Source of the DNA: RHKX01 sp046330415
GTDB taxonomy: Bacteria; Actinomycetota; Thermoleophilia; Solirubrobacterales; 70-9
DNA length: 64,000 bases
Reading direction: 5' to 3'
NCBI GenBank assembly: GCA_046330415.1
Contig: JAXLSW010000009.1
Coordinates: 1-64,000, forward strand
Shown: positions 17,937 to 26,564 of the stretch, piece after piece
Position numbering within the stretch: position 1 is the stretch's first letter
How the letters are laid out: every line of letters begins with the position of its first letter
Made by a program: the position numbers and the translations under genes
Notes under the pieces: model-generated
The model's database searches: none
What the model was told of the DNA's origin: nothing
What the model saw: only the letters and a program-made list of their open reading frames with translations

Positions 17937-19648
17937 CGCGCGCCCGGGCCGCGGCGGTCGCCGCCACCATCGCGTGCGCGACGGCCGCCGCGGCCTGCCC
18001 CGCCCAGGCAGCGCCCGAGGGGGAGGAGCGCGGGACCGCCGGTGACGACAGGGTGGTTCTAACCGGCGGTCCCGATCGCTTCAAGGCCCGCGGCGGCGAC
18101 GATCGAGTTCGAGGCGAGGGCGGAGCCGACAGGCTCGCCGGCGGAGCGGGCGACGACCGGCTCGTCGGCGGCGGTGGTCGCGACAGCCTTCGCGGCGGTC
18201 CGGGCGCTGACAAGCTGCTCGCCCGCGACGGCCGTCGAGACGCTCTCGTCGCGGGTGGTCCCGGCCGTGACGTCTGCGTGGTCGATCGGGGCGAGGCCGA
18301 CCGCGCCCGCGGCTGCGAGGTGATTCGCGGGAACGGTCCTGACGACCCCGTTGGCCCCGAAGATCCGCCCGGGGACCCCGGGGATCCCGAGGACCCGGTC
18401 GACCCCGAGGAGCCCGCGCGCCCCGATCCCCAGCCCTCGGACGCCTACGTGAACCGGAACTGGACGCCGACCGTCTTTGACACCTGCCCGAAGGTGCTCC
18501 ACGACAGCTACTCGGTCGTCGGCCCCGACGGCAAGCTGTATCCGACCTGGCATCCGGCTGAGGTCGTGAACCCGGCGACCGGGCAGATGTGCACGTTCGG
18601 CCACGAGCATGGCGCCGACCCGGCCGGCTCCGACATCTACGGCTGGGTCGTCGAGCACTTCACGGCCGAGGGGTACGAGGACCGCGCGGGGATCCCGTTC
18701 GGTTTCGGCAACGAGGAGCTGACCGAGTACGCCGCTGCGAACGCCGGCGTGGCGACCCGATACGAGGATCACGTCGGGCACAAGGTCGACTACGTCAACG
18801 ACGTCACCCTGCTCGACACCGACGGCCGCTACGTCCGCGATGACGCGGGGGAGCGGGTGAGCTGCGACTACCTCTTCAAGGTCCACCAGGGAAGCCACTC
18901 GCCGGACGCGACGACCAACAACGTCCACGAGCTGATCTTCGCGGCCCGCTGCAGCGACGGCACCGACCTGCTGACGACGACGATGGCCCGCTTCGGCGCC
19001 CCCAACACGTACAGCCGCTCGTGCTCACCGGCGACCGCGGTCCAGACCGGCACGAGCAGCCCCTATCCGGCCGGGGGAGGCATCCGGCTGCTTCCCGATC
19101 GCGGCTGCATCGAGGAGTACGTGCTGATCCCTCCCGCGCAGACGAACCGGCGCAGCGACATCTGGGCGCTGTACGAGAACTGGCAGCTCGAGGAGGAGCT
19201 GACCACCGCCGACGGCGAGACCGTCGCCTCCTTCGACCCGTGGTTCGCGGTCCGCAACCCGTCCCGCTACGCGTGGCCGGGGACCGGGATCGGGCGCACT
19301 CTCGACGCCGCCTGGGAGACCGAGACGGCCGACGGCGGCGTCGCCAACGCGACCCCGTGGGGCGACGTGCAGGCATCGGCGCCGTTCGAGTACCGCGATC
19401 CGCGCTCGCCCTTCGACGGCTCCCAGCGCGACTTCTACATCCAGGACGTCGAGGTGCGCAACGAGGGCGGGCCGGAGCGGGTGTGGACCGATCCTTACGG
19501 CGGCAGCGCCTCGGCCGAGCCGTTCCCCGGGGCGATCTGCCAGCTCGTCAGCCCGACCGACAACTCCGATCAGCCGGTGCTGAAGCGACGGCTGTTCGGC
19601 CGCGACGACGACTACGGGGCCGGCAACGGGGTTCACGCGCCCAACTGA
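17933..19648 (+). CDS. Secreted calcium-repeat (RTX-like) protein with unknown C-terminal domain
   Basis: This 571-residue exported protein has a signal peptide ending near CPAQAAPEG. Residues about 40-115 carry hemolysin-type repeats, including GGDDRVRGEGGADRLAGG and GAGDDRLVGGGGRDSLRGG, which bind calcium in the RTX family. A Pro/Asp/Glu-rich linker spans about 130-165. The large C-terminal part has paired cysteines and a distinctive CTFGHEHGADPAGSD segment; I do not recognise it. The ATG overlaps the end of the preceding gene as ATGA, so the two are probably translationally coupled and act together at the cell surface. Confidence 0.8.
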   Translation: MTRARAAAVAATIACATAAAACPAQAAPEGEERGTAGDDRVVLTGGPDRFKARGGDDRVRGEGGADRLAGGAGDDRLVGGGGRDSLRGGPGADKLLARDGRRDALVAGGPGRDVCVVDRGEADRARGCEVIRGNGPDDPVGPEDPPGDPGDPEDPVDPEEPARPDPQPSDAYVNRNWTPTVFDTCPKVLHDSYSVVGPDGKLYPTWHPAEVVNPATGQMCTFGHEHGADPAGSDIYGWVVEHFTAEGYEDRAGIPFGFGNEELTEYAAANAGVATRYEDHVGHKVDYVNDVTLLDTDGRYVRDDAGERVSCDYLFKVHQGSHSPDATTNNVHELIFAARCSDGTDLLTTTMARFGAPNTYSRSCSPATAVQTGTSSPYPAGGGIRLLPDRGCIEEYVLIPPAQTNRRSDIWALYENWQLEEELTTADGETVASFDPWFAVRNPSRYAWPGTGIGRTLDAAWETETADGGVANATPWGDVQASAPFEYRDPRSPFDGSQRDFYIQDVEVRNEGGPERVWTDPYGGSASAEPFPGAICQLVSPTDNSDQPVLKRRLFGRDDDYGAGNGVHAPN

Positions 19649-19697
19649 CGACGTCGGGACGCCGCGGTCGCAGCGGCAGCGGCGGTAGGTTCAAGGC

Positions 19698-20597
19698 GTG
19701 AGCGAGCGCGAGGACCTGACCTTTGAATCCGGCGGGGAGCGCTGCGCCGCCTGGCTCTATCGCCCCACCGGTGCCGGGCCGCATCCCTGCGTGATCCTCG
19801 CCCACGGCTTCGCCGGGGTGCGGGCGGCGCGCCTGTGGGCATTCGCCGAGCGCTTCCGCGACGCGGGGATCGCCGCACTCGTCTTCGACTACCGGTGCTT
19901 CGGCGACAGCGGCGGTGAGCCGCGGCAGCTCCTCTCGATCGGGCGCCAGCTCGAGGACTGGCGCGCGGCGATCGCCTTCGCCCGCGGCCTCGACGGCGTC
20001 GACCCCGAGCGGATCGCGCTCTGGGGCACCTCGTTCTCGGGCGGCCACGTCGTCGCCCTCGCCGCCGAGGACGAGCGGATTGCCGCGGTCGTCTCCCAGG
20101 CTCCCTTCAGCAACGGGCTCTCCGCGCTCGGCGCCGCCGGGCCGAAGGAATCGGCTCGGCTCACCGTCGCCGGCCTGCTCGACGTCCTCTCGATCGTCGG
20201 CCGCGGCGAGCCCGTCAGGATCCCCGCGGTGGAGCGGCCCGGCTGCGGCGGCGCGATGGTCCAGCCGGGCGCCTACGAGGGCTATCGCTCGCTCTTCGAC
20301 GATCCCGACGCCGACTTCCGCAACGAGTTCTGCGCCCGCGCCGGGCTGCTTCTCGGTGCCTACGCGCCCTCACGCCACGCGGGTGACGTCCGCTGTCCGC
20401 TGCTCGTCTGCGTGCTCGCCGACGACGACGTCACCCCGCCCGAGCCCGCTCGCCGCATGGCCGAGCGAGCGCCTCAGGGCGAGCTGATCGACTACGGGCC
20501 GGGCCTCGGCCACTTCGCGATCTACACGGGTGAACCTTTCGAGCGCGCCGTCGCCGATCAGTCGGCGTTCCTGCGCCGCAGCCTCGGCGTCGCCTGA
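19698..20597 (+). CDS. Alpha/beta hydrolase (dienelactone hydrolase-like)
   Basis: This 299-residue alpha/beta hydrolase has the nucleophile elbow GTSFSGGH, an oxyanion region at ILAHGFAGVR, a late acid in LADDDVTPP and the catalytic histidine in GLGHFAIYTG. No signal peptide is present, so it acts in the cytoplasm. The family includes esterases, peptidases and dienelactone hydrolases; the substrate is unknown. The GTG start at 19698 has a TAGGTT hexamer (19686-19691) 6 bases before it and no ribosome binding site, which suggests a leaderless message. Confidence 0.85.
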   Translation: MSEREDLTFESGGERCAAWLYRPTGAGPHPCVILAHGFAGVRAARLWAFAERFRDAGIAALVFDYRCFGDSGGEPRQLLSIGRQLEDWRAAIAFARGLDGVDPERIALWGTSFSGGHVVALAAEDERIAAVVSQAPFSNGLSALGAAGPKESARLTVAGLLDVLSIVGRGEPVRIPAVERPGCGGAMVQPGAYEGYRSLFDDPDADFRNEFCARAGLLLGAYAPSRHAGDVRCPLLVCVLADDDVTPPEPARRMAERAPQGELIDYGPGLGHFAIYTGEPFERAVADQSAFLRRSLGVA

Positions 20598-20629
20598 GCT
20601 GCCCAGCCCGTTCGATGTCCTGAAACGCC

Positions 20630-20664
20630 GCGGCCCCGCCCGGCGGGGAACCGGACGGGGCCGC
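20630..20664. terminator. Hairpin between convergent genes
   Basis: GCGGCCCCG (20630-20638) pairs with CGGGGCCGC (20656-20664) across a GC-rich loop. It lies between the 3' ends of the alpha/beta hydrolase (plus) and aldehyde dehydrogenase (minus) genes, where a bidirectional terminator would be expected. There is no clear T-run. Confidence 0.45.
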
Positions 20665-20726
20665 GATGGGCGGCGCGCCACCTGGGGGAGCGGCGGCGCG
20701 CCTGTCCCACCCGTATGCGCGTCAGA

Positions 20727-22223
20727 TCAGATCTGCACGCAGACGCTCTTGGTCTCGGTGTAGCACTCGAGGACCTCGCTGCCCATCTCGCGTCCCCAGC
20801 CGGACTCCTTGTAGCCGCCGAACGGCAGGGAGGCGTCGAAGACGTTGTAGCAATTGACCCACACCGTTCCGGCGCGCAGCGCCTTCGCGGTCCGGTGCGC
20901 CTTCGAGATGTCCTTCGTCCACACACCGGCGGCGAGACCGTAGGCGGTGCCGTTGCCGGCGCCGATCAGCTCGTCGGTGTCCTTGAACGGCTTCACCGTC
21001 ACCACCGGGCCGAAGATCTCCTCGGCCTCCACGGACATGTCCGCGTTGGTGTCGCTGAGGACCGTCGGCTGCACGAAGTAGCCGGGGCCGTCGACGGCGC
21101 TGCCGCCGGTGACCGCCTTGGCGCCGTCGGACTTCCCCTGGTCGAGGAACCCGGTGACGCGGTCCTGCTGCTCCTGGGAGACGAGCGGGCCCATGTCGGT
21201 GTCGGGATCGAGCCCCGAGCCGACCTTGATCCCCTCGGCGTGCCGGGAGACGCCCTCGAGCACCTCGTCGTAGTGCTCCTGCTCCACGAACAGCCGGGAG
21301 CCGGCCGCACAGCACTGGCCGTGGTTGAAGAAGATCGCGTTCGCCGCTCCCGGGATCGCGTCCTCCATGTCGGCGTCGCTGTAGACGACGTTCGGGGACT
21401 TCCCGCCGAGCTCGAGCGTGAGCTTCTTGAGGTTGCCCGCGGCCGCCTTGACGATCAGCTTGCCGACCTCGGTCGAGCCCGTGAAGGCCACCTTGTTGAC
21501 GTCGTCGTGGGCGGCGAGGGCCGCTCCGGCGGTCTCACCGAAGCCGGTGACGACGTTGAGCACGCCCTCGGGAACGCCGGCCTCGAGGATCAACTCGGCG
21601 AGCCGCAGCGCCGAGAGCGGCGTCTGCTCGGCCGGCTTGAGCACGATCGTGCAGCCGGTGGTGAGCGCCGGACCCAGCTTCCACGCGGCCATCAGCAGCG
21701 GGAAGTTCCACGGGATGATCTGGCCGACGACGCCGATCGGCTCGCGCAGCGTGTAGGCGTGCCACTGGGCGTCGGGCATGTAGGGGACGCTCGGCGCGAT
21801 CGTGCGCCCGTCGAGCTTCGTCGCGAACCCCGACATGTAGTGGAAGAGGTCGGCGGCGAGCGGCACGTCGGCTGCCTGCGCGATCGCGAAGGGCTTGCCG
21901 TTGTCGAGCGTCTCGAGCGCTGCGAGCTCGTCGCCGTGCTCGAGGATCAGGTCGCCGATCCGGTGGATGATGCGCCCGCGCTCGGAGGTGCTCATGCTCG
22001 CCCAGGGGCCGGACTCGAAGGCGGCACGGGCGGTCTTGACCGCACGGTCGATGTCCTCGGAGTCGCCCTCGGCGACGTTCGCGAGCACCTCGCCGGTGGC
22101 CGGGTTGTAGACCTCGAAGGTCTTCCCCGATGCGGAGCTGACCCAATCGCCGCCGATCAGCATCGGCCTTTCGCTGCCGACGAACTCGCGTGCGCGCTCG
22201 TCGATCTGGATCTCGGTTGCCAT
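20727..22223 (-). CDS. NAD-dependent aldehyde dehydrogenase
   Basis: This 498-residue protein is a classical aldehyde dehydrogenase that oxidises aldehydes to acids with NAD(P). It shows IIPWNFPLLM, the catalytic base region LTLELGGKSPNVV, the nucleophile in FFNHGQCCAAGSR and the closing motif PFGGYKESGWGREMG. The ATG at 22223 was chosen because AGGAGAG lies just upstream and the homologous region starts there, although the frame stays open to 22592. It is divergent from a GAF-domain activator of the AcoR type, an arrangement common for acetoin, alcohol or aldehyde breakdown genes. Confidence 0.93.
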   Translation of the reverse strand: MATEIQIDERAREFVGSERPMLIGGDWVSSASGKTFEVYNPATGEVLANVAEGDSEDIDRAVKTARAAFESGPWASMSTSERGRIIHRIGDLILEHGDELAALETLDNGKPFAIAQAADVPLAADLFHYMSGFATKLDGRTIAPSVPYMPDAQWHAYTLREPIGVVGQIIPWNFPLLMAAWKLGPALTTGCTIVLKPAEQTPLSALRLAELILEAGVPEGVLNVVTGFGETAGAALAAHDDVNKVAFTGSTEVGKLIVKAAAGNLKKLTLELGGKSPNVVYSDADMEDAIPGAANAIFFNHGQCCAAGSRLFVEQEHYDEVLEGVSRHAEGIKVGSGLDPDTDMGPLVSQEQQDRVTGFLDQGKSDGAKAVTGGSAVDGPGYFVQPTVLSDTNADMSVEAEEIFGPVVTVKPFKDTDELIGAGNGTAYGLAAGVWTKDISKAHRTAKALRAGTVWVNCYNVFDASLPFGGYKESGWGREMGSEVLECYTETKSVCVQI

Positions 22224-22302
22224 CTGTATCTCTCTCCTCGTTCGCTTCCGGTGGGCACGCTCCGTGTGTGGAGCACCGATCACGACCGTAGGAACGGGGG
22301 CG

Positions 22303-22319
22303 TTACAAGTGCGTTGCAA
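22303..22319. promoter_or_regulatory. TTACAA/TTGCAA direct repeat in a divergent promoter region
   Basis: TTACAA (22303-22308) and TTGCAA (22314-22319) lie 11 bp apart, about one helical turn. They sit between the divergent aldehyde dehydrogenase and activator genes, so they may be a binding site for the activator. TGCAA motifs also occur in the PucR/monooxygenase gap near 27.9 kb. Confidence 0.3.
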
Positions 22320-22402
22320 CTGGGAATCGGCATGACGAAGGGGTCTCGCGGCCGCTTGCCGAGAACGACGGTGGCGTAGCATCGACCCCGGAGGAGAGTG
22401 CG

Positions 22403-23908
22403 ATGGCAGAACGCGACCGTTGGGTTGCAATCGATGCGTCGACCGACCCCCGCCGCCTGGCGAGGACGCTGGCGAGGGCGCACTCCGACGTGCTCGCGGG
22501 GGGAGCCGGGGGAGAGGTGGTGCGCGACGCCATCTCGAGCTCCTGGGACCGCAGCGCCGACGCCGGGGTCGATCCCGACGGCTCCGGCCCACCGCAGGCG
22601 ATCTCCAGCGAGGAGGCGTCGTCGCGGTGGGCGAGCCACCCGCTTTCGATGGCCGAGCCGATCCTCCGCGAGCTGCTCGCAGACGTCCGCTCCGACGACG
22701 ATCAGGTGGTGCTCGTCTGCGACGCCGACGGCAAGCTCCTGTGGATCGACGGCGAGCCGGCGCTCCTCGACGCGGCTCAGGGGGTGAACCTGCAGCCCGG
22801 CGCCGATTGGGGCGAGGCGCACGCGGGGACGAACGCGATGGGCACGGCGCTCGAGGTCGGGCACTCGATCCAGGTCTTCTCGGCCGAGCACTTCTCCAGG
22901 GGCGTCCACGAGTGGACCTGCAGCGCCGCGCCGGTCCACGATCCCGACAGCGGCGACGTACTCGGGGTGATCGACCTCTCCGGCGAGCTCAAGACCGCCC
23001 ATCCGCACTCGCTGGCGCTGATCGAGGCCGCCGCGCGGGTGATCGAGGCGAAGCTCGGCCAGCTCGGCGCCCGCCGCGACGCGGTTCTGCTCGAGCGCTT
23101 CGGTGGTCGGATCGGCCCGGGGCTCGGCAAGGCGAGCGCGCTGCTCACGCCGAGCGGGCGGGTGGTCGGCTCCACCGCGCCCGGTTGGAGCGGCCTACGG
23201 CTCGAGGTGCCGGAGGGTGGCGGCATGATCGAGTTGGGGGAGGGGATCTCGGTGATCGCCGAGCCGCTCCCGGCCGCCGACGGGTTCCTGCTCTGGCGCG
23301 CCAGCGACGGCCGTCCCTCGCCGGATCGGACGCTGCGGCTGTCGCTGCTCGGCGACGACCGAGCAGGCGTATCCCTCGGTGGTCGCAGCGAGCGGCTCAG
23401 CCCTCGCCACAGCGAGATCGTCGCGCTCCTCGCGCTCGGCTCCTCGTCTGGGCACGCCGCCGACGCCCGCGAGCTCGCCGCCCGCCTCTACGGCGACGAG
23501 GGCAAGGCAGGCTCGGTCCGCGTCGAGCTGTCGCGTCTGCGCGGCCGCCTCGGTGACCGGCTGACGAGCGGGACCGCGGCGCTGGTCGGGGAGGTCCGCA
23601 GCGACTACCGCGAGGTCGAGAGGCTCGCCGGCGTCGGCCGCCTCGGGGAGGCGCTCGACTCCTATCCGGGTCCGCTGCTGCCCACCAGCCGCGTGCCTGA
23701 GATCGCCGAGCGCCGCGAGGCCCTCGACAACCGCTTGCGCGAGGCGGCTCTCGCGTCGCACGGCTCCAGCGCGCTGACGAAGTGGCTCGACACCCCCTCA
23801 GGAAGCGACGACATCGCCGCCTGCCGCGAGCTGGTCAAGCGCCTCGACGATGGCGACCCCGCGAGGCCGAGCGCCCTGAGTCGCCTGCGCCGCATCGCCA
23901 ACGCCTAG
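22403..23908 (+). CDS. GAF-domain transcriptional regulator (AcoR-like N-terminus)
   Basis: This 501-residue regulator resembles activators of acetoin and glycerol metabolism in its N-terminal half. The GAF-like sensor at about residues 80-230 includes GVNLQPGADWGEAHAGTN and HEWTCSAAPVHDP. No sigma-54 AAA domain is seen. The C-terminal part (about 340-500) has a winged-helix-like segment with LSPRHSEIVALLAL and VRVELSRLRGRLGDRL. A TAGCAT hexamer at 22377-22382 and GGAGGAGAG just before the ATG give a leadered start. It probably controls the divergent aldehyde dehydrogenase gene and may respond to an aldehyde or alcohol; that is inference from position. Confidence 0.82.
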   Translation: MAERDRWVAIDASTDPRRLARTLARAHSDVLAGGAGGEVVRDAISSSWDRSADAGVDPDGSGPPQAISSEEASSRWASHPLSMAEPILRELLADVRSDDDQVVLVCDADGKLLWIDGEPALLDAAQGVNLQPGADWGEAHAGTNAMGTALEVGHSIQVFSAEHFSRGVHEWTCSAAPVHDPDSGDVLGVIDLSGELKTAHPHSLALIEAAARVIEAKLGQLGARRDAVLLERFGGRIGPGLGKASALLTPSGRVVGSTAPGWSGLRLEVPEGGGMIELGEGISVIAEPLPAADGFLLWRASDGRPSPDRTLRLSLLGDDRAGVSLGGRSERLSPRHSEIVALLALGSSSGHAADARELAARLYGDEGKAGSVRVELSRLRGRLGDRLTSGTAALVGEVRSDYREVERLAGVGRLGEALDSYPGPLLPTSRVPEIAERREALDNRLREAALASHGSSALTKWLDTPSGSDDIAACRELVKRLDDGDPARPSALSRLRRIANA

Positions 23909-24070
23909 GCGCAGCGCGGCCCGCGCGAAGCCGCAGCGAAGCCCCCGAACTTCAGGGGCCGGCGTGCCTTCCTGAGACACCCGCGCCTCCGCACCGCTCC
24001 GCTCGAGCCGCTGGGGAGACTTCCATCCGCATGCGGTCAAGATCCGCCCCAGCAGCTGAAGCGCCCCCGT

Positions 24071-24099
24071 TTGGCCCGCCCCCGATCCTTCGCTAGACT
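24071..24099 (+). promoter_or_regulatory. tRNA-Glu promoter
   Basis: TTGGCC (24071-24076) and TAGACT (24094-24099) are separated by 17 bases. The mature tRNA begins 10 bases after the -10 element. This anchors TAGACT as a working -10 hexamer for this genome. Confidence 0.6.
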
Positions 24100-24109
24100 C
24101 GCGGGCCGC

Positions 24110-24182
24110 GCCGCTATCGTCCAGGGGTCTAGGACGCCGGATTCTCAGTCCGGAAACCGGGGTTCGAATCCCCGTAGCGGTA
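24110..24182 (+). tRNA. tRNA-Glu (CTC anticodon)
   Basis: The full cloverleaf can be drawn. The acceptor stem is GCCGCTA/TAGCGGT with a G-U first pair, the D-arm is GTCC/GGAC, the anticodon stem is CCGGA/TCCGG around TTCTCAG giving anticodon CTC, and the T-arm is CGGGG/CCCCG around TTCGAAT. The discriminator base is A and the CCA end is not encoded. Confidence 0.95.
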
Positions 24183-24187
24183 CTGAC

Positions 24188-24217
24188 GAAGCCCGCCCGT
24201 GAGGCGGGTTTCTTCGT
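24188..24217 (+). terminator. Rho-independent terminator after tRNA-Glu
   Basis: GAAGCCCGCC (24188-24197) pairs with GGCGGGTTTC (24203-24212) across a 5-base loop, followed by a short T-rich tail. It lies 5 bases after the tRNA and before the convergent beta-helix gene. Confidence 0.75.
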
Positions 24218-24248
24218 TCCGGGGGATGGATCGGCAGGCCGCGAGGGC

Positions 24249-26066
24249 CTAGCGGAGGGTGATGGTCCGCCGCACGGCCGCGGAGCGGTTGCCGGCCTTG
24301 TCCGTCGCCCAGACCTGAATCGTGTTCTTGCCCCTCTTCAGCTTCGGGGTCTTCCAGGGCGACTTGCAGCTCTTCGGCTTCGACTTGTTCAGCTGGCAGG
24401 TGAACTCCGCGCCGGCTTCGTCCGCGCTGAAGGTGACCTTGGCTCGCTTCTTCTTCGTCGTCTTCGGTGCCTTGAGCTTCGTGATCTCGGGCGGAGTCGT
24501 GTCGCCCGGCTCTCCACCGCCGACGACCGTGTACTGCCTGGTGGCCGGCGTCTGATCGACGTTCCCGTATTGATCGACGGCTTGGACTGAGAAGGTACGA
24601 GGCCCGAGACCGAGGTCGGGTGCGTTCACGAGCGGGCCGCAGGTGGACTTGGCAGCACCGTCGAACGAGCAGCGCCACGTCGCCGAGCCGTCGTCGGAGC
24701 CCACCGAGAGGCTGTAGGGGAAGGTCGCCGTCGCACCCGGTCCAGCGGTGATCGTGGTCTCCGGGGCGACGCAGTCGTCGTTGGGGTCCGTCCGGAGCTC
24801 GTAGGCGCCGATGTCCCGGCGGATGGCGCCGTCGTCGTTTCCATCGCAGGCCCGGGGGTTGCCTTGCCAGTCCTTCGAGCCCGTCGGCGGGGCGGCCGCC
24901 TGGCCGCCGTCGATCAGGGGTGATCCGGGGGCCAGCGAGTAGTCACCGTTGCCGGGGTCGAGGAACTTGGGATCGACGTTGTCGAGATCGACGAGGTCTT
25001 TGACGTCGAAGGTCGTGGTTTCGGCGCCACCGGCACCCACCAGCGCCGGATCGTAGGCGGACGAGTCCACGTCGATGTTGAGGGTGTCCGCCGGGAAGTA
25101 CCTCTGGTGGGCGATGGCGTAGTCGTATCCGTAGATGACCGAGCTGTTGAGGCGGAGATGGGTGTTGGCGGGAGTCGGCGCACCCGCCGAAGCGGTGGCG
25201 ACGATGCCGACCGAGGTTCCGCCTCCAGTGCCGGGAGCTCCCACCATCGTCGTCCCCTCGATCAGGGTGTCGGCGCTTGCGCCCGTGCTGCTCAGGTACA
25301 CCCCATAGCCGCCGCCGAAGGGGGTGACGATCACCGAATCCCGGATGTTCAGGGTTCCGCCGGTGTTCACAGCGCCGGCGCCGATGACGACGAGGGCCGA
25401 CCTCTCCACCTCCGTGGTGCCGCTCGTGTTGAGCTTGTGGACGTCCCTGTAGGCGGTGAGCGTCGAATTCCGCACCGTGTTCGCGCTTCCGAGCGTCGTC
25501 ACGGCGTTGTTCACGTTCGAGTTGTAGAGCCTGACCGTCGAGTTGCTCAGAGTCGCCTCGTCGCGGAGCTGGACCCCCGTCGTCTTCGTGCCGGTGGTTC
25601 CGGTGGCGAAGCTGACATGCAGGTGGTCGGCGGTCGCGTCGCCGCTGACGACCAGGCCCGTCTTGCCGGCGTTGCTCGCGTCGTCGGGAATGAGGATCGT
25701 GAGGTCGCTGATGCTCGAGCCCTGGCCACCGCTGAAATTGATGTCCGGGCTCGTCGGGTCGGAGCCGGAAAGGACGGTGGCGTCCCCGGATCCGACCAGC
25801 GTCAGCCTGCTGCCGTCACCGAAGTTGCTCAGGTAGACCGGACTCGGCATCACGAAGTTGCCCGGACCGACTTTGACCGTGTCCGCTCCCGGGTGCGTGT
25901 CGGCGGCGTCGACGGCGGCCTGAATCGCGGTGGTCGTACCCGTGAAGTTCTGGTCGCAGCTCGTGTCCGTGGGCAGCTCGGCGCAGTACGTGGCGGCCTG
26001 AGCCTGGGCCGTTCCCAGTCCAGCCAAAGCGATGCCCAGAGCAATCAGTATTCGCGGCCGTCTCAT
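24249..26066 (-). CDS. Secreted right-handed beta-helix protein with C-terminal Ig-like domains
   Basis: This 605-residue exported protein has a signal peptide ending in GTAQAQAAT. Residues about 45-340 show a repeating strand-turn pattern of the pectin-lyase/parallel beta-helix type, including ANTVRNSTLTAY and TLNIRDSVIVTP. The end of that region matches the common surface-protein ending NGDYSLAPGSPLIDGG and DIGAYE. Two Ig-like segments follow, with CSFDGA and FTCQLNKSKPKSC cysteine pairs. No catalytic residues stand out, so a structural or carbohydrate-contacting surface role is likely. AGGAGAG precedes the ATG. Codon use looks slightly less GC-extreme than in its neighbours. Confidence 0.85.
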   Translation of the reverse strand: MRRPRILIALGIALAGLGTAQAQAATYCAELPTDTSCDQNFTGTTTAIQAAVDAADTHPGADTVKVGPGNFVMPSPVYLSNFGDGSRLTLVGSGDATVLSGSDPTSPDINFSGGQGSSISDLTILIPDDASNAGKTGLVVSGDATADHLHVSFATGTTGTKTTGVQLRDEATLSNSTVRLYNSNVNNAVTTLGSANTVRNSTLTAYRDVHKLNTSGTTEVERSALVVIGAGAVNTGGTLNIRDSVIVTPFGGGYGVYLSSTGASADTLIEGTTMVGAPGTGGGTSVGIVATASAGAPTPANTHLRLNSSVIYGYDYAIAHQRYFPADTLNIDVDSSAYDPALVGAGGAETTTFDVKDLVDLDNVDPKFLDPGNGDYSLAPGSPLIDGGQAAAPPTGSKDWQGNPRACDGNDDGAIRRDIGAYELRTDPNDDCVAPETTITAGPGATATFPYSLSVGSDDGSATWRCSFDGAAKSTCGPLVNAPDLGLGPRTFSVQAVDQYGNVDQTPATRQYTVVGGGEPGDTTPPEITKLKAPKTTKKKRAKVTFSADEAGAEFTCQLNKSKPKSCKSPWKTPKLKRGKNTIQVWATDKAGNRSAAVRRTITLR

Positions 26067-26104
26067 GAAGTCTCTCCTGCCCCCGGGTGAAGAGTCACCA
26101 AACT

Positions 26105-26440
26105 AACCGAAACAGAAGCTTCGACAATCCGGTTACGGATAGCCAAACCGGCGGGTTGCCATATGGGCTTCTTCGCGATCTTCCGCGGCGCCGAGGCACG
26201 CAGCACCACGTCATCGACGGCGGCGTTTGCCAGGGTTGGTGATCGTCGCCTTGACCTTCACGACCTTCCCTCGCTTGGCCTTCTTGGGGCCCTTGAGCTT
26301 GAGGTCGACGAGGTTTCTTGACTTCCCCGTTACCGCCGCCATTCTTGAGCGCGAAGTTGCAGCTCGCAGGGGAGAAGCTGAGCGGGCGAAGCCCCCAGAA
26401 CTCGCCGAACCCCTGGCCGGGGCGACCCTCGGGGAGAAGT
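26105..26440 (-). pseudogene. Degraded fragment of a surface protein (CARDB/DUF11-like repeat)
   Basis: Three minus-strand frames join into one recognisable repeat: SFSPASCNFALKNGGGN, then VDLKLKGPKKAKRGKVVKV and KATITNPG, then NAAVDDVVLRASAPRKIAKK. The pattern VxVKATITNPGNAAVDDVVL is typical of repeats in actinobacterial surface proteins. Each switch fits a 1-base indel (for example an extra A near 26230). There is no start codon or signal sequence. It lies just upstream of the beta-helix gene on the same strand and is probably a remnant of a related secreted protein. Confidence 0.45.
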
Positions 26441-26469
26441 GCGGCTCCTGGTGCTCAGTTCTCCCCGAG
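26428..26469. repeat. 11-bp inverted repeat with 20-base loop
   Basis: CTCGGGGAGAA (26428-26438) and TTCTCCCCGAG (26459-26469) are exact reverse complements. The element lies about 95 bp beyond the 3' end of the PucR gene and may act in transcription end formation. No T-run follows on either strand. Confidence 0.4.
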
Positions 26470-26564
26470 GGGGGTTGGGGTGTGGGGGCCTCGGGGAGAT
26501 ATGGGGCCTCGCCGGGCGGATACGGGGACGCGTACGGCGTCGGCGGGCCCGTCAGGTCCGCCGC

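Noticed and set aside
20715..22379. 554-codon plus-strand frame
   Set aside because: Antisense to a clear aldehyde dehydrogenase and without any recognisable motif.
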